DNA of 58,887 nt from positions 1 to 58,887 of the forward strand of contig WPDH01000508.1 in NCBI GenBank assembly GCA_019137255.1, read 5' to 3'. Below are positions 34,564 through 45,605 of this stretch, piece by piece. Each line of letters begins with the position of its first letter. Within the stretch, counting starts at the first letter, position 1. This stretch comes from Corinectria fuckeliana (Eukaryota > Ascomycota > Sordariomycetes > Hypocreales > Nectriaceae). The notes under the pieces are model-generated. The model made no database searches, had not been told where the DNA came from, and saw only the letters and a program-made list of their open reading frames with translations. A program made the position numbers and the translations under genes.

Positions 34564-35528
34564 ATGCACTTCGCCCAATCATTTGTTGGCTTTTGTAGCT
34601 TTCTTGCCGTTGCGGCTTCCTACGGCAAGCCGCCTCCTGGTATCATCAAGCACGAGGGGAAATCAATTGGCAAGGAAGAAGTTTACGATGGACGTACGCC
34701 ATCCAGACATCTCAAGCCTTGATAAGCTACTCACAACTTACCTTTTAACGTATGACAGTTACCCTGTATATCAGCCAGCCAAAATGGCCCCAGAAGAGCG
34801 ATACGGCTGTCCTGTACCTAACGGATGTTTTTGGTATCCCGCTTCTACAAAACAGACTGTAGGCTACTCTCAAGCCGCCGAGTGCTTCAAGGTTTTTGCT
34901 AAGCTATTTAATCTGTGCAGCCTTGCCGACAGCTTTGCTCGTGCCGGGTTCCTTACCATCACGCCTGACCTCTTCGACGGTGTTCCCGCCCCACACGACA
35001 TCACCTTTGACGCGGAGGAGTTCCTGAGCAAGCACGGTGTAAACGTTACTGATCCTATTATCGAGAAAACTATTGAGTACATCCGCAATAAGCTGAGCGT
35101 CAAGCGGGTCGCTGTGACTGGATACTGCTTCGGTGGCAGATACGCTTTCCGTTTCCTGGCGGAGGGAAAGGGAGCGGATGTGGGATTCGCGGCTCACCCT
35201 AGTCTACTCCAAGATGATGAGGTTCTCGCCATTAAAGGGCCCGCCAGTATTGCTGCTGCTGGTAAGTAATTGATCATGGGCTAACATCGTGACATGATGA
35301 AGGGAATCATACTTACAAATTTCTCTAGAAGTCGATTCTCTACTTCTGCCAGAACGCCGTTTGGAGGTTGAGGGCCTGCTAGGTCAGGCGGAGCAGCCAT
35401 TCCAAGTCACCTTGTACTCTGGAACAAGCCACGGCTTTGGCGTCCGCGCCAACGTGTCTGACCCGGAGCAGAAGCTTGGCAAGGAGGAAGCATTCTGGCA
35501 GGCCGTCCGTTGGTTCAATGCGTGGTAG
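34564..35528 (+). CDS. Dienelactone hydrolase family protein, possibly secreted
   Basis: Exons 34564-34693, 34759-34858, 34921-35261 and 35329-35528 give 256 residues. After splicing the core reads AVLYLTDVFGIPLLQN, ADSFARAGFLTITPDLFDG, then the nucleophile elbow GYCFGGRYAF with Cys146, an acid candidate Asp193 and the base His225 in SGTSHGFGVR. This Cys-Asp-His triad defines the DLH family, which opens lactone rings in aromatic degradation; many fungal members have unknown substrates. The N-terminus MHFAQSFVGFCSFLAVAASY looks like a signal peptide, which is unusual for the mainly cytosolic family. Without splicing, frame shifts hide the catalytic core, so the intron model is well supported. 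It lies downstream of the epoxide hydrolase on the same strand. Confidence 0.88.
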
Positions 35529-35922
35529 AGCTTACGAGTTTAGTTTGACCCTATTTTGGGAACCTGGGACGTTAGATCTGCATCAGAGTTGGACAGGCAA
35601 ATGATTATCGAAGACAACGTCATAGCTACACTGGAATATAGTACCTAGGAAATGGGTCTCGAATTCTCCTTACCAGATTACGGACTTAAACTGAACTAAA
35701 GTAACAAATACTCGATTTTAAGAAGGAGACCCTACTCTAGGAACCAAATTCGTTATCGAGCTACACTGCGACTTCATTCAACTGATGCCATAGAATTTGA
35801 TCTCTGTATCTCAGGAAAGGCCATGTAACTACCAGCGAAGCAGGCGAGGTAAGAGGTGTCTTTGCTTATGTCTTGCTCCAGGTCATTTGTTGGATCATGA
35901 GCGCCACGACTTGTTTCGCTTG
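35529..35922. other. Convergent spacer
   Basis: These 3' flanks of the DLH gene and the minus-strand transporter relic show no further gene. Confidence 0.4.
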
Positions 35923-36622
35923 CTACTGCGCAAGCTCCGGGGCTGGGGCCGATGTAAGTCTCAAGACGAACTTCTCGGCCTGTTCGTAGCGACCTTTCCG
36001 AACAAGCCACCACGGGGATTCGGGACAGAATGTGTCGAATGGTAATATTATGGCAGGCCATACAAGCTGGACTGCAAAACTCGAGATAGCTGCGCAGAAC
36101 CAGGAGAGTGACTTCCGATGCAAACGCCGGGGCCATGACAATAAGCAATCCCCAAGGGATTCCACAGAGAAGTTAGCCGACGAACAGAACCTTGACGTTT
36201 TGGGCAAAGAATTGGACGGAAATAATACTAGTGAGTGACAGTAAGCCGCCCTGGAGGACAGGTTTGTGTCAAAAGCGGTCTGTGAGATATCTATTGAGGG
36301 TGATGCCGATGACATTTCCCACGGGACTCCCCATGCCGAGAGCCATCTGCCACGGAACACTCAGTGTGTATTTGCCAGTGTCGCCGATCTCGTCCTTATA
36401 TTTCTTCAGGAACGCTGGGAATCCAAGCAGATTACCCATTAAGGCAGTATCGTAGCCGTCCATGATGATACACAAGCTGACGACGGCCGACCAAGCAACA
36501 GCTACGGGATAGCGCTTGACAGCCCGCAGGAACGTCGTGTTGTGTTCGTCCTCGGTAGCCAAAATGGCGTCTTCCTTGAGCTTGGTACTGTCTGTCACCT
36601 GCTCATTGTTGGAGAGATCCAT
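35923..36622 (-). pseudogene. MFS sugar (maltose/alpha-glucoside type) transporter, decayed
   Basis: The minus-strand ATG at 36622 begins MDLSNNEQ, and the frame gives the first membrane helix (AWSAVVSLCIIMDGYDTALM), NLLGFPAFLKKY, and LNRYLTDRF, then TGA. The same frame goes on with GGLLSLTSII, FFAQNVKVLFVG, TAA, LLCGIPWGLLIVMAPAFASE. Soon after, a deletion joins to another frame carrying PESPWWLVRKGRYEQAEKFV, the conserved motif that ends the sixth helix. Three or so helices and the whole second half (helices 7-12) are missing; intact proteins have about 530 residues. The two stops could each come from C-to-T changes, while the internal loss is a real deletion. Confidence 0.8.
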
Positions 36623-36959
36623 GTTTCGAGTGCTTTTCTCGACGTGCTGGGTTCCATGTTTACTGTCGTTGGAAACCCTTGTGTCTATTCTGTACGGAGA
36701 ATGACTCAGATGGATAGACTATAAGAGCCGCAGTAAATGGGCGCAGATAGGTGAAGCAAAGACTCTTATGCTGACTTTGCGAGGATGACGTTCAGTGAAG
36801 CACAAAGAAGATCAGGCCAAGGCAAGGGTGGCCAGCACAAGAGGGGTCATAGTTATTTACGAGATTGATTTAATTGTGCTGGTCAGTCGGTTCCATTCCC
36901 ATATTCCAAGCTTACAGATACCTATACAAGTCTAGACCGGATCTTGGTCGGCACCAGCA
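36623..36959. other. Intergenic, no gene seen
   Basis: This spacer lies between two pseudogenes transcribed in opposite directions. I looked for a Zn2Cys6 motif that might belong to the downstream regulator relic and found none. Confidence 0.4.
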
Positions 36960-38070
36960 ACCATCCATCCTTCAGTGCGACTTCCTGTGGTAGACACTAC
37001 AAAACTTGGACCGGCTCAACAAGCCCATAATGGGAGCTTCACCTTTCATCCTCGACGACACCGACGTTACGCTCAAGCGTATCGCGCCAATGAAGGAAGC
37101 TACTGGACTCATATCATGGGGGTGTCCGTGGCGTTAGGCGATCTCATGGCTACAGCAACCAAGGTCTACAAGGCCAGCTCCAAAGCCACTGCGAATGACT
37201 GTCCAGACTTTGCTTCGCTCTCCGACCTCACATCCAGGACCAGTTTTAACCATTTCTATAGGTCACACAGAGGTATGCCGCTAAGTTGATGCAGTCTAGA
37301 GCTGATACTCAACTAACAACAGCCTATCTCGAGATCTGGTACCACGTCGCTGCCATGTTTTCCTGTCGGTACAGCGGGCCCGGTAGCATTCATTGAAGTC
37401 GACGCCTTGTATCCGCCGACCGTATCATTGACATCATGCTTCACGTGGGCCATGAAAGACTCCCTCCCCTGCCGCTCGTCCCCTATGCAATGTCGATGTC
37501 TACGACCATGATATACCGCGCCCTCCGCGATGATCATAGAGACATGCATTCAGCATGCGAGGACCTTCGATTTTGCTGCGATTCTCTTAATGCACTTAGT
37601 TAACAGTAGACAAGCGCAACGTAGGTAGCCAAACTCGCAAAGCGGCTATGGGGGGTTCTTACGAAGTCGACGGCCACAAGCACGCCCGTAGAAAGAGCAT
37701 ATCGGAGGAGGTAGTGGCTACGGAGGCTGAAGGCGCCTGGGCTATGGCTGACCAACGGAGCAGCGCGGAAACATCGGTGGAATACGCGCCAAGACGACCC
37801 CCGTTCAGAATGATCAAGGCGTAACCGAACAGGCAGTTTCAGACAGCTAGCTACCAGGACTCCGAGATCCAGCTTATACAAAGTTGGCCCGGGATGAATT
37901 CATATAATTTTCAGCTCAACAGGGCATTCCACGACTGGTTCGACTACGGTATGCCCAACGTCTTGCGAGGCCCCACGACGTGGGATATCACCAACGTGGC
38001 AAATGATGAGGAAAGCTATCTGAACAATGAGCTTCAGTTCTCCTCTTATTGCCTTCACCAGAGCTAGAGA
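36960..38070 (+). pseudogene. Fungal transcription factor C-terminal fragment, decayed
   Basis: Plus-strand pieces in several frames read YWTHIMGVSVALGDLMATAT, YLEIWYHVAAMFSCR, then VPYAMSMSTTMIYRALRDD followed by CEDLRFCCDSLNAL, and near the end DWFDYGMPNVLRGPTTW. The last three follow the C-terminal part of Zn2Cys6 regulators with the fungal-specific transcription-factor domain. No zinc cluster is present upstream and stops separate the pieces, so this is a 5'-truncated remnant. Its place beside the hydrolase genes and a transporter relic suggests it once regulated them, but that is inference. Confidence 0.45.
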
Positions 38071-38617
38071 AAGGCTTTAAGAAAGTCGATGCGAATGGTG
38101 GTCAGGAATATAGGTGACGGGTTTCCATTACTATGCTATCTTTACCTGCCATGGACATCAGTGCCATATTACACCACTTTAAGTTTTTCCATATCCCAAT
38201 TTGTCCGGACTAGCCTTACTACAGCCATCACATTCCGACCGTAGTCCAGAGACTCACTCAGCGAGAGCATCGTACATCAGAACTTGACGAGACCCTGATC
38301 AAGCAGGCTTATCTCAGCCGAACACGTACTCTGTCCACTCCGGGTTGAAACTCCCACAGTCAGTCCCACACTCTCCATATAGCCAGCCGGGTATCTAAAT
38401 AAAAACACCCGCATGCAGATAATGAATGGAAATAGCCTTGGGACCTTCCTGTCTCTTAACCAATGGTTTGAGAAACGGTTTGCTTGGGGACAGGGCTTAA
38501 CAATCGGTTGGTCACAGATCATGCATTCGTCCAAAGAAAAGGCTCAAATATCTCTTGTGAAATGGTCGAATAGTTATCGTTTTCTAGGCTTACCTCCCAT
38601 GGCTAGTATAGTCTAAC
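38071..38617. other. Intergenic, no gene seen
   Basis: This is the 3' flank of the secreted glycoprotein gene. A few short frames lack any recognisable feature. Confidence 0.4.
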
Positions 38618-41156
38618 TTATCCTTTGTTATCACAACCCGTACAGTAGTCCATCACAACCTTGCACGTATTTGAAAGATAGACATGTCCACACATCCAGA
38701 TGTTGTCGTCAGTCTTGGCTTGCTCGCGGCTAGTATCTAATGTTAACACGGGATTGGTTAGAATAAGGGGGGACAGTAATGCAACTTACGCTTCCTTGAT
38801 GAGCTTGCCGCTCATGCCAATACCGTAGTCATCACAGCTGAACTTTGCAATGCAGGCAGCCTTGCCGACCGAGGCGACCATAAGGATGCCCTTCTTTGAC
38901 CGGCTGTACCGAGTGGTATAGCCGGTATAAATGGTGTCGTCTTCAAAGGCGCCAATGGCTCTGTTGCAGGCCTCGCCGAGGCCCTTCTTGGAGAGGCTAT
39001 CGCTGGTACCGCACTGGCCGCTACCGTCGTTGTCCACGGCCGTCTGGGTCGGTACGGGCGTCGAGACGGTCGAGGGCTCACCAAGGCCACGGGTTTCGGT
39101 GACTTGAATGCCGGTATAGACGGCGTAGTAGTTGAGCGTGTACGACGACCAGACTAGGACGGTGCCATCGGTGGTCTGGGTAAGAGGCTCGTTGATGGGT
39201 TGGTCAGTAGGAGCAGGGGCCTCGGTCGTCGGGTTGATAGTGGATGGGAACTCGGTGTAGGCGGCGCATTGGTTGTCGATCAAGGTGGTGGTGGCGACGT
39301 AATGCTTGCCATTGACGATGGTTTCGCACTGGCAGTAGGCCGACGGGACACTGGGCCCGCCGTGGATGAGGCAGGGATAGTTGGTGCGGGTTGGCTCGGT
39401 GGAGGTTGACTCAGGGGTGGTGGTGATGGTTGTTGTGATTGTGTTGGAAGACTCTGCTGAAGAGGGCCTGGTTGTCGTGATAAGTGTGCTTGGTGTTAAG
39501 GTGGAGTTGAATGGCTTGGTCTCCTCAGCCGTTGTCGGCTGTTCCGGAGTCCCAGTAGTGGTCTCTCCGGTGGTTGTTGATTGTCCTGGAGTCCCAGTAG
39601 TTTCTCCAGTAGTAGTCTCGCCAGTAGTAGTCTCACCGGTAGTCGTAGACTGTTCTATTATGCTAGTAGTGGTGTTCGTACTAGGGGTCGTCGGACCAGG
39701 TGTTAGTGTGGCCCCCCCAGTCGCAGTGTCAGTGCCATCATCCTCGAGTTCGTCAAGGTCCGCGTCCAAAGCCTCTAGTACCTCCTCGCTGACGGTACCA
39801 TCATCTGGGATCATCTCATCACCAGTGTCCTCTTCAATCTCTCCGACCCAGAGCAGGTCGGGGAAAATGGTCATAGTAGCAGTAGCCTGTGTTCCTGTAG
39901 CACAGCTGACGATGGTAGGACAGTCTCCGAATTCGGTCCTAGTAATGCTGTTAATATCCCTTCTTGTATGTACAGCGGGGTTAAGAATGCTCTGTATGCT
40001 CTTACATGATTTCTGTTCCTGCCGCGGTAATGTATGAGATAGTCCTAGTACAGTCAGGAATCTCCGTAGCAGTACATTCCTCTGTGGTAGACTCCGTAGT
40101 CGACTCCGTAGTAGACTCCGTGGCAGACTCCGCTGTAGACTCTGCAGTTGACTCTGCGGTTGACTTATCATTGTCGTCATCATCACCGTCGTCACCATCG
40201 TTGTCGGGGTCCGGATTAGTAGTAGGAGCCGGAGGGGTGTTTCCACCACCGCCGCCGCCGCCACCACCACCACCGCCTCCTCCGGACAATTTCCAGAACC
40301 AGCCGAAAGGGAAAATAACAACATCTCCGTCATCACCATGTGTGACGGTAGTTGTGCCCGTAAAGGAAGTGTAGTCTGGGTCTTGCTCAGGGATATAGGT
40401 TACCACGGCACCGTCAGTGCCAGTAACAAGCTGGCCCCCTTCTACCGTACTTGTGGGGCTAGTGTCCTCAGTTGTTGATGGGACTGACGAGGTTTGTCCC
40501 GGCTCAGTAGAGGGTCCTGTCGTCTCCGCAGTCTCCGAGGTCTCTGTTGCGGTTTCTGAGGTTCCTGAGGTTACCACGGGTATGGGAGTTGAAAGGCCTG
40601 AGGTGGTCTCGGTTGAGGCTACGGGCAGCCACCTGTCAGTGCCAGTACTAGTGTCCCCCAGAGTCTCCGGAACCTCGATTGAAGAGTCTGAAGAGGGTGT
40701 TACCACAGATGCAGGGGTTGAGAAGGCTGCAGTGGTGTCGGTGGAGGCTCCAGGCAGCCAAGTCTCCCCCGGTGCATCAGTGGTCGACGTAGTCTCTAGA
40801 GTCTCTGGCGCCTCGGTAGAACTTTCTGAAGAGGGCGTCACCACTGACTCGGGAGTTGAAAAGCTTAGAGCGGTGTTGGTTGAGGCTCCGGGCAGCCACG
40901 CATCAGTGCTAGAAGTAGTCTCAGAAATCACTTCCGTGTATGCAGTCGAAGTGCCAGAAGTGGTGTCAGAAAACGATTGTATCGTGGTGGTGTTTGTGAG
41001 CCCAGGGGTAGTCCCAGGCGTAGTCGCAGGAAGGTCATCGACTACCTGTGGAACTCTTTTCATAAAGACGGCTTCCTTGGGCTGGTCCTGGGCTGCTCTA
41101 GAGAGCGGTGCTACAAGGCACAGCGCCAAGACGCTGAGATTCCACAGCGCTGGCAT
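38618..41156 (-). CDS. Secreted Ser/Thr-rich glycoprotein with poly-Gly tract and Cys-rich C-terminus
   Basis: Minus-strand exons 41156-40006, 39962-38790 and 38729-38618 give 811 residues; the introns are 43 and 60 bases. The start MPALWNLSVLALCLVAPLSR is a clear signal peptide. Residues 60-190 contain three copies of a roughly 42-residue repeat (WLPGAST or WLPVAST, then FSTP or LSTP and SVVTPSS). Next come a run of 14 Gly, an acidic Asp stretch, tandem STAE/STTE and TTGE repeats expected to be heavily O-glycosylated, and a Cys-containing C-terminus (YPCLIHGGPSVPSAYCQCET, GQCGTSDSLSKKGLGEACNR, WMCGHVYLSNTC, DYCTGC). The final Cys-rich part only appears after splicing exon 3. This looks like an extracellular or cell-wall protein; no catalytic domain and no GPI signal are seen. 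It is divergent from a secreted metalloprotease gene. Confidence 0.82.
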
Positions 41157-41428
41157 GTCGACGGACAGATAGACAGGTAGATAGTGATGAGAAAAGAAGC
41201 AAGAGAAAGAGAGATGGAAGGACAGACAGAAAAAATAGTTTGATACAAGGAATGAGTGTAGAATAGGCAAACAGATAATGAGTAAAGAGGCTTATGAAGA
41301 GGCACGCGGAGTAGGAGCGAGATGCCTGCCGCTTTAATTAGGGAAAAGGGCTGAAACTCACAGGGTCCACAACCAAACGCCCAATGTAGCCATAAGCAGC
41401 GACAGGGAACGACGTCTTAATCTCACTC

Positions 41429-41455
41429 GATCCTTCGCCCCCAAGAAAGTAGGAC
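41429..41455. repeat. 27-base direct repeat, copy 1 of 2
   Basis: This copy begins GATCCTTCGCCCCCAAGAAA and recurs at 41503-41529 with two mismatches, a 74-base spacing. Both lie in a divergent promoter and could be regulator binding sites or a small duplication. Confidence 0.7.
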
Positions 41456-41502
41456 CGAGAGGCTCCCTAGGTAGTATTCGTGTGATGTTCCTGATTTCAT
41501 CT

Positions 41503-41529
41503 GATCCTTCGCCCCCAAAAAAGTCGGAC
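41503..41529. repeat. 27-base direct repeat, copy 2 of 2
   Basis: This is the second copy of the repeat at 41429-41455. It lies five bases before the 16-base palindrome at 41534. Confidence 0.7.
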
Positions 41530-41533
41530 TGGC

Positions 41534-41549
41534 CCCACGTATACGTGGG
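41534..41549. promoter_or_regulatory. Perfect palindrome, operator-like
   Basis: CCCACGTATACGTGGG is a perfect 16-base palindrome placed almost at the middle of the divergent promoter. It contains two CACGT half-sites like those bound by basic helix-loop-helix regulators, arranged around TA. Binding is inferred only from symmetry and place. Confidence 0.55.
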
Positions 41550-41873
41550 ATATAGCTGATATTCCCTGCATACAGACAACCATCATCTCGTATATGCAAA
41601 ACGGCGGCTGTGCTGCGCCTAATTACAGCAACGGCAATTCCAAATTGCAAGGGGTGTCAGATTCAGCCGTAAACCCACCCGCAGCAGCCTTTCTCAGTCA
41701 AATGCTAAGCGCTTTGCCGACTCCCTCTCCCGACTGTACGAGACATAAACATCCATCCATTCATTCATTCATTCTCTTCTCGTTTCATTCCATTCGATTG
41801 TTGGCAAGATCCCACCTAGCCTCAACCTTCACTTTCATTTCCCCACCGCCTTCGTTTCCCTCCAGTACGCACC

Positions 41874-43305
41874 ATGGTTCTACTCCGGCACGTCTGGCTG
41901 CTGGCCGGATTGATGCCCGGCTTCGGCTTGGCGGCCACGGCCAACCTGAACATTTGGGATATTGACAAAAGCTGCGACCAACACGGCACGTATCTGCAGG
42001 ACTGCTTTGACGAGGCGCTGAAGATGGCAATTGCAGCTCGGGACAGCCTCAACCTCGCCATGCTCAAGCGACCCGATGCCGCGGATTATCCCGCTGAAAC
42101 CAAGAATTGGAACCGCATTGCTTTTGCCATGGAGGCTACACTTGGGTTTTTACCAAGCAAACGCACCGAGGAAAGCGTCAACGATAATCTCAATGGGAAG
42201 TATTGGTCAAATGCCCTGAGTAAGTTTCATCCTTGAAAGCCCACTGGTGTCATGTCATGAGGCTTACATTTGTTACCCCCCAAGCTATCTACAACAAGAT
42301 TGTGAATACGCTCCAGGCCGACCAAAATGATCCCGCGAAAGGCTTCACTCGCCTAGCGAATCGTGACGGTGCGAAACCCAAGTTCATATGTGGCGAAGAG
42401 GACGGAGTTGCCTTTGACTGGCTGAAACCGACGGACACGATCCCGGGGCAGTCAATCAAGTTGGAAGACAACAAGGACTTCAAGCAAAAGTTCGACTTCG
42501 AAAGCGTCGAAGGGGCCTGGTACAACGATGGTCGCTGGGTTTTCAAAACATCGGAAAAGGAAACACCGATTCTCTGCATGGAGTCGGGCCTACGGGCTGC
42601 CGTCTGGTTCAGCTATGACTTGATTCATTTCTGTGACAAGATGTTTACGGATAACAGGAAGAGCCTCCCGACTCCAACAGACCTCAAAAACGGCGGGGCC
42701 AAGGCCGGTGATGACATTGATGTCCTTGCTAGGCACATGTCAGTCACCCTGCTGCACGAGCTGACACATTGGTTCGGAGGCCTGAACAAGAGAAGCGATG
42801 GCTCTGGCAGATGGAACTATGGCTCGGCCAGTGAGTCAAACCGTGCTGTCCTGTTCCGCCGCTATTCGCTAACCTTGACCAGACATTGATGACATCCAGG
42901 CAGTAGATCAGACAGGAGTCCTACAAACTGCGAACGGAAAACGTATTAAATCATGTAAGTACTAACATTCTTACCACCATGGATGCAGCTCATCGACCTT
43001 TGTGCCGAATGTGCCTGGAAGTCGGATAGAATAAGCTGACTAACATGCCGCTTCCTTCAGATGGCAAGAAGTTTGTTTGGCAGTTGGCAATGAAGCAGAC
43101 GAGACACAACAGGGCCAATGCGGCCAATTTTGGACCGGACAAGGCCCTCAAGAATGCTGACAGCTTGAGTTATTTTGCTCTCATGTCGTAAGATGCGCCT
43201 TTCCCTTCTTCACGCTACGTGGCCATTAACAATCCTTGTTCGTGTAGATATATCGACAAGTTCGACTTCGCCCGCAAAGGCGGCATAGCAAGCGTGATTC
43301 CATAG
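41874..43305 (+). CDS. Secreted zinc metalloprotease, M35-like (HExxH)
   Basis: Exons 41874-42219, 42285-42830, 42883-42954, 43061-43187 and 43248-43305 give 382 residues. MVLLRHVWLLAGLMPGFGLA is a signal peptide. The zinc motif is HELTHWFGG (His273, Glu274, His277), preceded by ARHMSVTLL. A later ADSLSYFALMSYID block resembles the conserved segment after the third zinc ligand (Asp) in deuterolysin and lysine-specific metalloendopeptidase-type enzymes, and Cys pairs before the motif suggest disulfides. The family are fungal extracellular proteases; similar sequences also occur as putative secreted virulence or nutrient proteases. All five exons are needed to reach the conserved C-terminal block. 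The upstream gene on the opposite strand encodes another secreted protein. Confidence 0.85.
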
Positions 43306-43528
43306 ACTGGGACCAGATTATGGCTTGATTCATTGGTTCTAATTGCTTCGGGTACTGTCGTCACTGTTGGAATTGAAAGACCCAATTGCGGCATGGAGAG
43401 GCTTGAACGAAGTCTTGTTGGTTGAAAGGCTTCGTGTTTAGATGTATAAAGTCACTTGCATAGTAGAAAACAGTATTTATTCCACTAAAACATGCCACGA
43501 CACCGCCGTCCGACTGACTGCCTGTCGA

Positions 43529-44772
43529 CTAGTAATAAATCATTACATCCGGGTCCTCCACCTCACGTATGCAACTCTGTATAGGAGGCGTATCAGGTGG
43601 GGGACTGTTTGATCCGTCTAGAATCCAATATCCAGCAACGAGGGGACCGACTTGAGTCAAGTGGTATGGAGGGCCCGGATAGCTGTCGACAAACGGTAAC
43701 CGTATAATGCTAATTTCGCCATCGACGGATCGCCAGACCTGACGATATGAGTCTCTACAATAACCGGATTTGCCATCGCTATGAAGTTCAGAAGCCGCCT
43801 CATCGTATATGAGATCAAAGAAGAAAGGTGGAAGTGCAAAAGCACACTCTCTCGGGGTAGACACGCGCTGCGCAAATTGGTCAAGGTGCTTCTCAATCAG
43901 TGTAATGTATTCCCTTTCTTCGTGAATAGCAAACCATGACTGGCTTGAATCCTCTAGTGAAACATGGAGGTGACGGAGGGCAGGGAAATGCGACGACAAA
44001 AGCTTTAAGATGATCTCCAGATGAGCCTCATCAAGATCAGCCTTATCTAGAACGTCCTCAACAGGACATGTCTTCAGGGGCCAACTAATCTCAAGCGACG
44101 TTATTGCTGTAAGCTGCTGCGGTAATACTAGTTGCGGGAGATAGTTAAGCATGAGTTCGTCCCTCATGATGATAGTATTTGTCGTGTATAGTACATTGAT
44201 ACCCTCGGCATAGCTGTCCAGTCGTGTTAGGATTCGGGTGTTGTCATAAGATCTAGGTGCTTTGCTTACTTCTGGCGACAAGATAGTAGCCAGCCCATAA
44301 TCCCAATGGAATATGCAGAGGGCATGTCATGGCAATGGTCCGCCCAGGGACCATCAAGGCCGCCTCTTGTCATGGGGCTTGCTGGTGCGTTGGGTGCGAG
44401 TCGATTGCAAACAGAGCCCGACCATCGCCAAGCCTTTGGTTCATCCAGACGGCTATAGAACAGGTTCATGTGAAGGCGGCCGTCTCCAAAAGCCAGTCGA
44501 AGGATGTCTCTCCTGATGTTGGGCGGAAGCTTAAAGTACGAGGAGGACTCTTGGAACAAGGCTTTTGGGGCTTCCTTGGAATCAGAGTCGTCATCTCGGA
44601 AGCCAAGGGGAGTCAGAGCTCGGGGACGGGGATCAGGAAGCCGGGGGAGGTTTTGAATCAGCACCTCCCAAGGCTCGTCATCCGCTGCTGCTGGGCTGCT
44701 GCATGTCGTGTTGCCGGGCGACGGCGGACTGTAACTGTCGATGGGATGCTCGTCGATATTATTCTGACTCAT
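43529..44772 (-). CDS. DUF7730-like fungal protein
   Basis: Minus-strand exons 44772-44270 and 44213-43529 (56-base intron, GTAAGC donor) give 395 residues. After a low-complexity Pro/Ser N-terminus comes YFKLPPNIRRDILRLAFGDG, HMNLFYSR, GIMGWLLSCRQ and, across the intron, YAEGINVLYTTNTI. This is the pattern of a large ascomycete family (DUF7730) that is structurally F-box-like at its start (LPxxIRRxI) and has no known function. The rest has conserved-looking segments (LTAITSLEISWPL, HFPALRHLHVSL) as in the family. The gene appears intact. Confidence 0.72.
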
Positions 44773-45605
44773 TCTGGCTGTGCATGCTATGCGAGATATA
44801 AAGCAGGATGGGAAGGATCAATAAATCGTCGTATGATTGTTTTGGGCAGATTGAGTAACGCCGGATGTGATTGTTGCAACGTAGGATTCGCCTGCGGAGA
44901 GAAGGTGAGACGAGATGGATTATAGTATAGGTACCTGATTTGTTAGGCAAGCACATCTTTAGCACAGCCCTAGGGAAATTGGTTTGAGACTAGTCCTAAT
45001 CGGGATCTGTCTTAAAGACTAGCGCAACTCGGTTCGCGGCTTTATAGAGAGGCTGGAAATATGAAGTTGTCTCGGGCGAGTATTGGAAAGCAGCTGAGAA
45101 GTGCAGATAAAATATAGAAACATCTAGAAGCCATGCATAGCTTCATCTACAGCATTGCTCCTGTAGTTGGTGAGTGACATGGGCTTTATAACGGCAAGTG
45201 ATAATGATATTTAGTATCTTATCATATTCCCAACGCAGTACTCCGTAAGTAGATAGAAGTTTCAAGCGCTTAGCCTCTTTCAGGGTGGAACAAGGATTGG
45301 TCAATTCTAAGTCTTACCATGAAGCCACCCTAATACTGCTACAGACGTAAGAGCACCTATCTATCTATTTCTATGCCATGTTCCAATGTAGACAGAATTT
45401 TGTAAATACTGTTTTTGGTAAAGTTAGTATGTTCATGTCACCTGTGGCTGTTAGTTCGTTAGCTACATCTCTTAAATAACCCAACATTCCCGCCGATTAC
45501 TCCTCCTTTTTTTCCCTCCCAGCGCAATCCTTTGTCTTATATCCAGTAGTCACATCTTAATCCTCCTCAACATCATCGGACTCCCTGAATTAGTGTCGGG
45601 AATCA
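44773..45605. other. Intergenic, no gene seen
   Basis: This is the upstream region of the DUF7730-like gene and of the Zn2Cys6 relic. No coding or repeat signal was recognised. Confidence 0.45.

Larger units (their letters stand above)
41157..41873. promoter_or_regulatory. Divergent promoter between two secreted-protein genes
   Basis: These 717 bases serve both the glycoprotein gene (minus) and the metalloprotease gene (plus). They hold a 27-base direct repeat (41429-41455 and 41503-41529) and a 16-base perfect palindrome (41534-41549). The stretch 41740-41830 upstream of the protease is pyrimidine-rich, as is common near fungal transcription starts. Confidence 0.6.

Noticed and set aside
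27585..35528. Full secondary-metabolite cluster
   Set aside because: No polyketide synthase, peptide synthetase, terpene cyclase or P450 is visible, so only a small hydrolase/reductase group is supported.
40006..40374. Plus-strand frame with a Pro run
   Set aside because: It is the antisense of the Gly tract in the minus-strand secreted glycoprotein.
39381..41172. Long plus-strand Val/Ser-rich frames
   Set aside because: They are reverse-strand shadows of the Thr/Ser-repeat gene; the minus strand has signal peptide, introns and conserved cysteines.
44329..44925. 198-codon plus-strand frame
   Set aside because: Antisense to the first exon of the DUF7730-like gene and lacks any domain.
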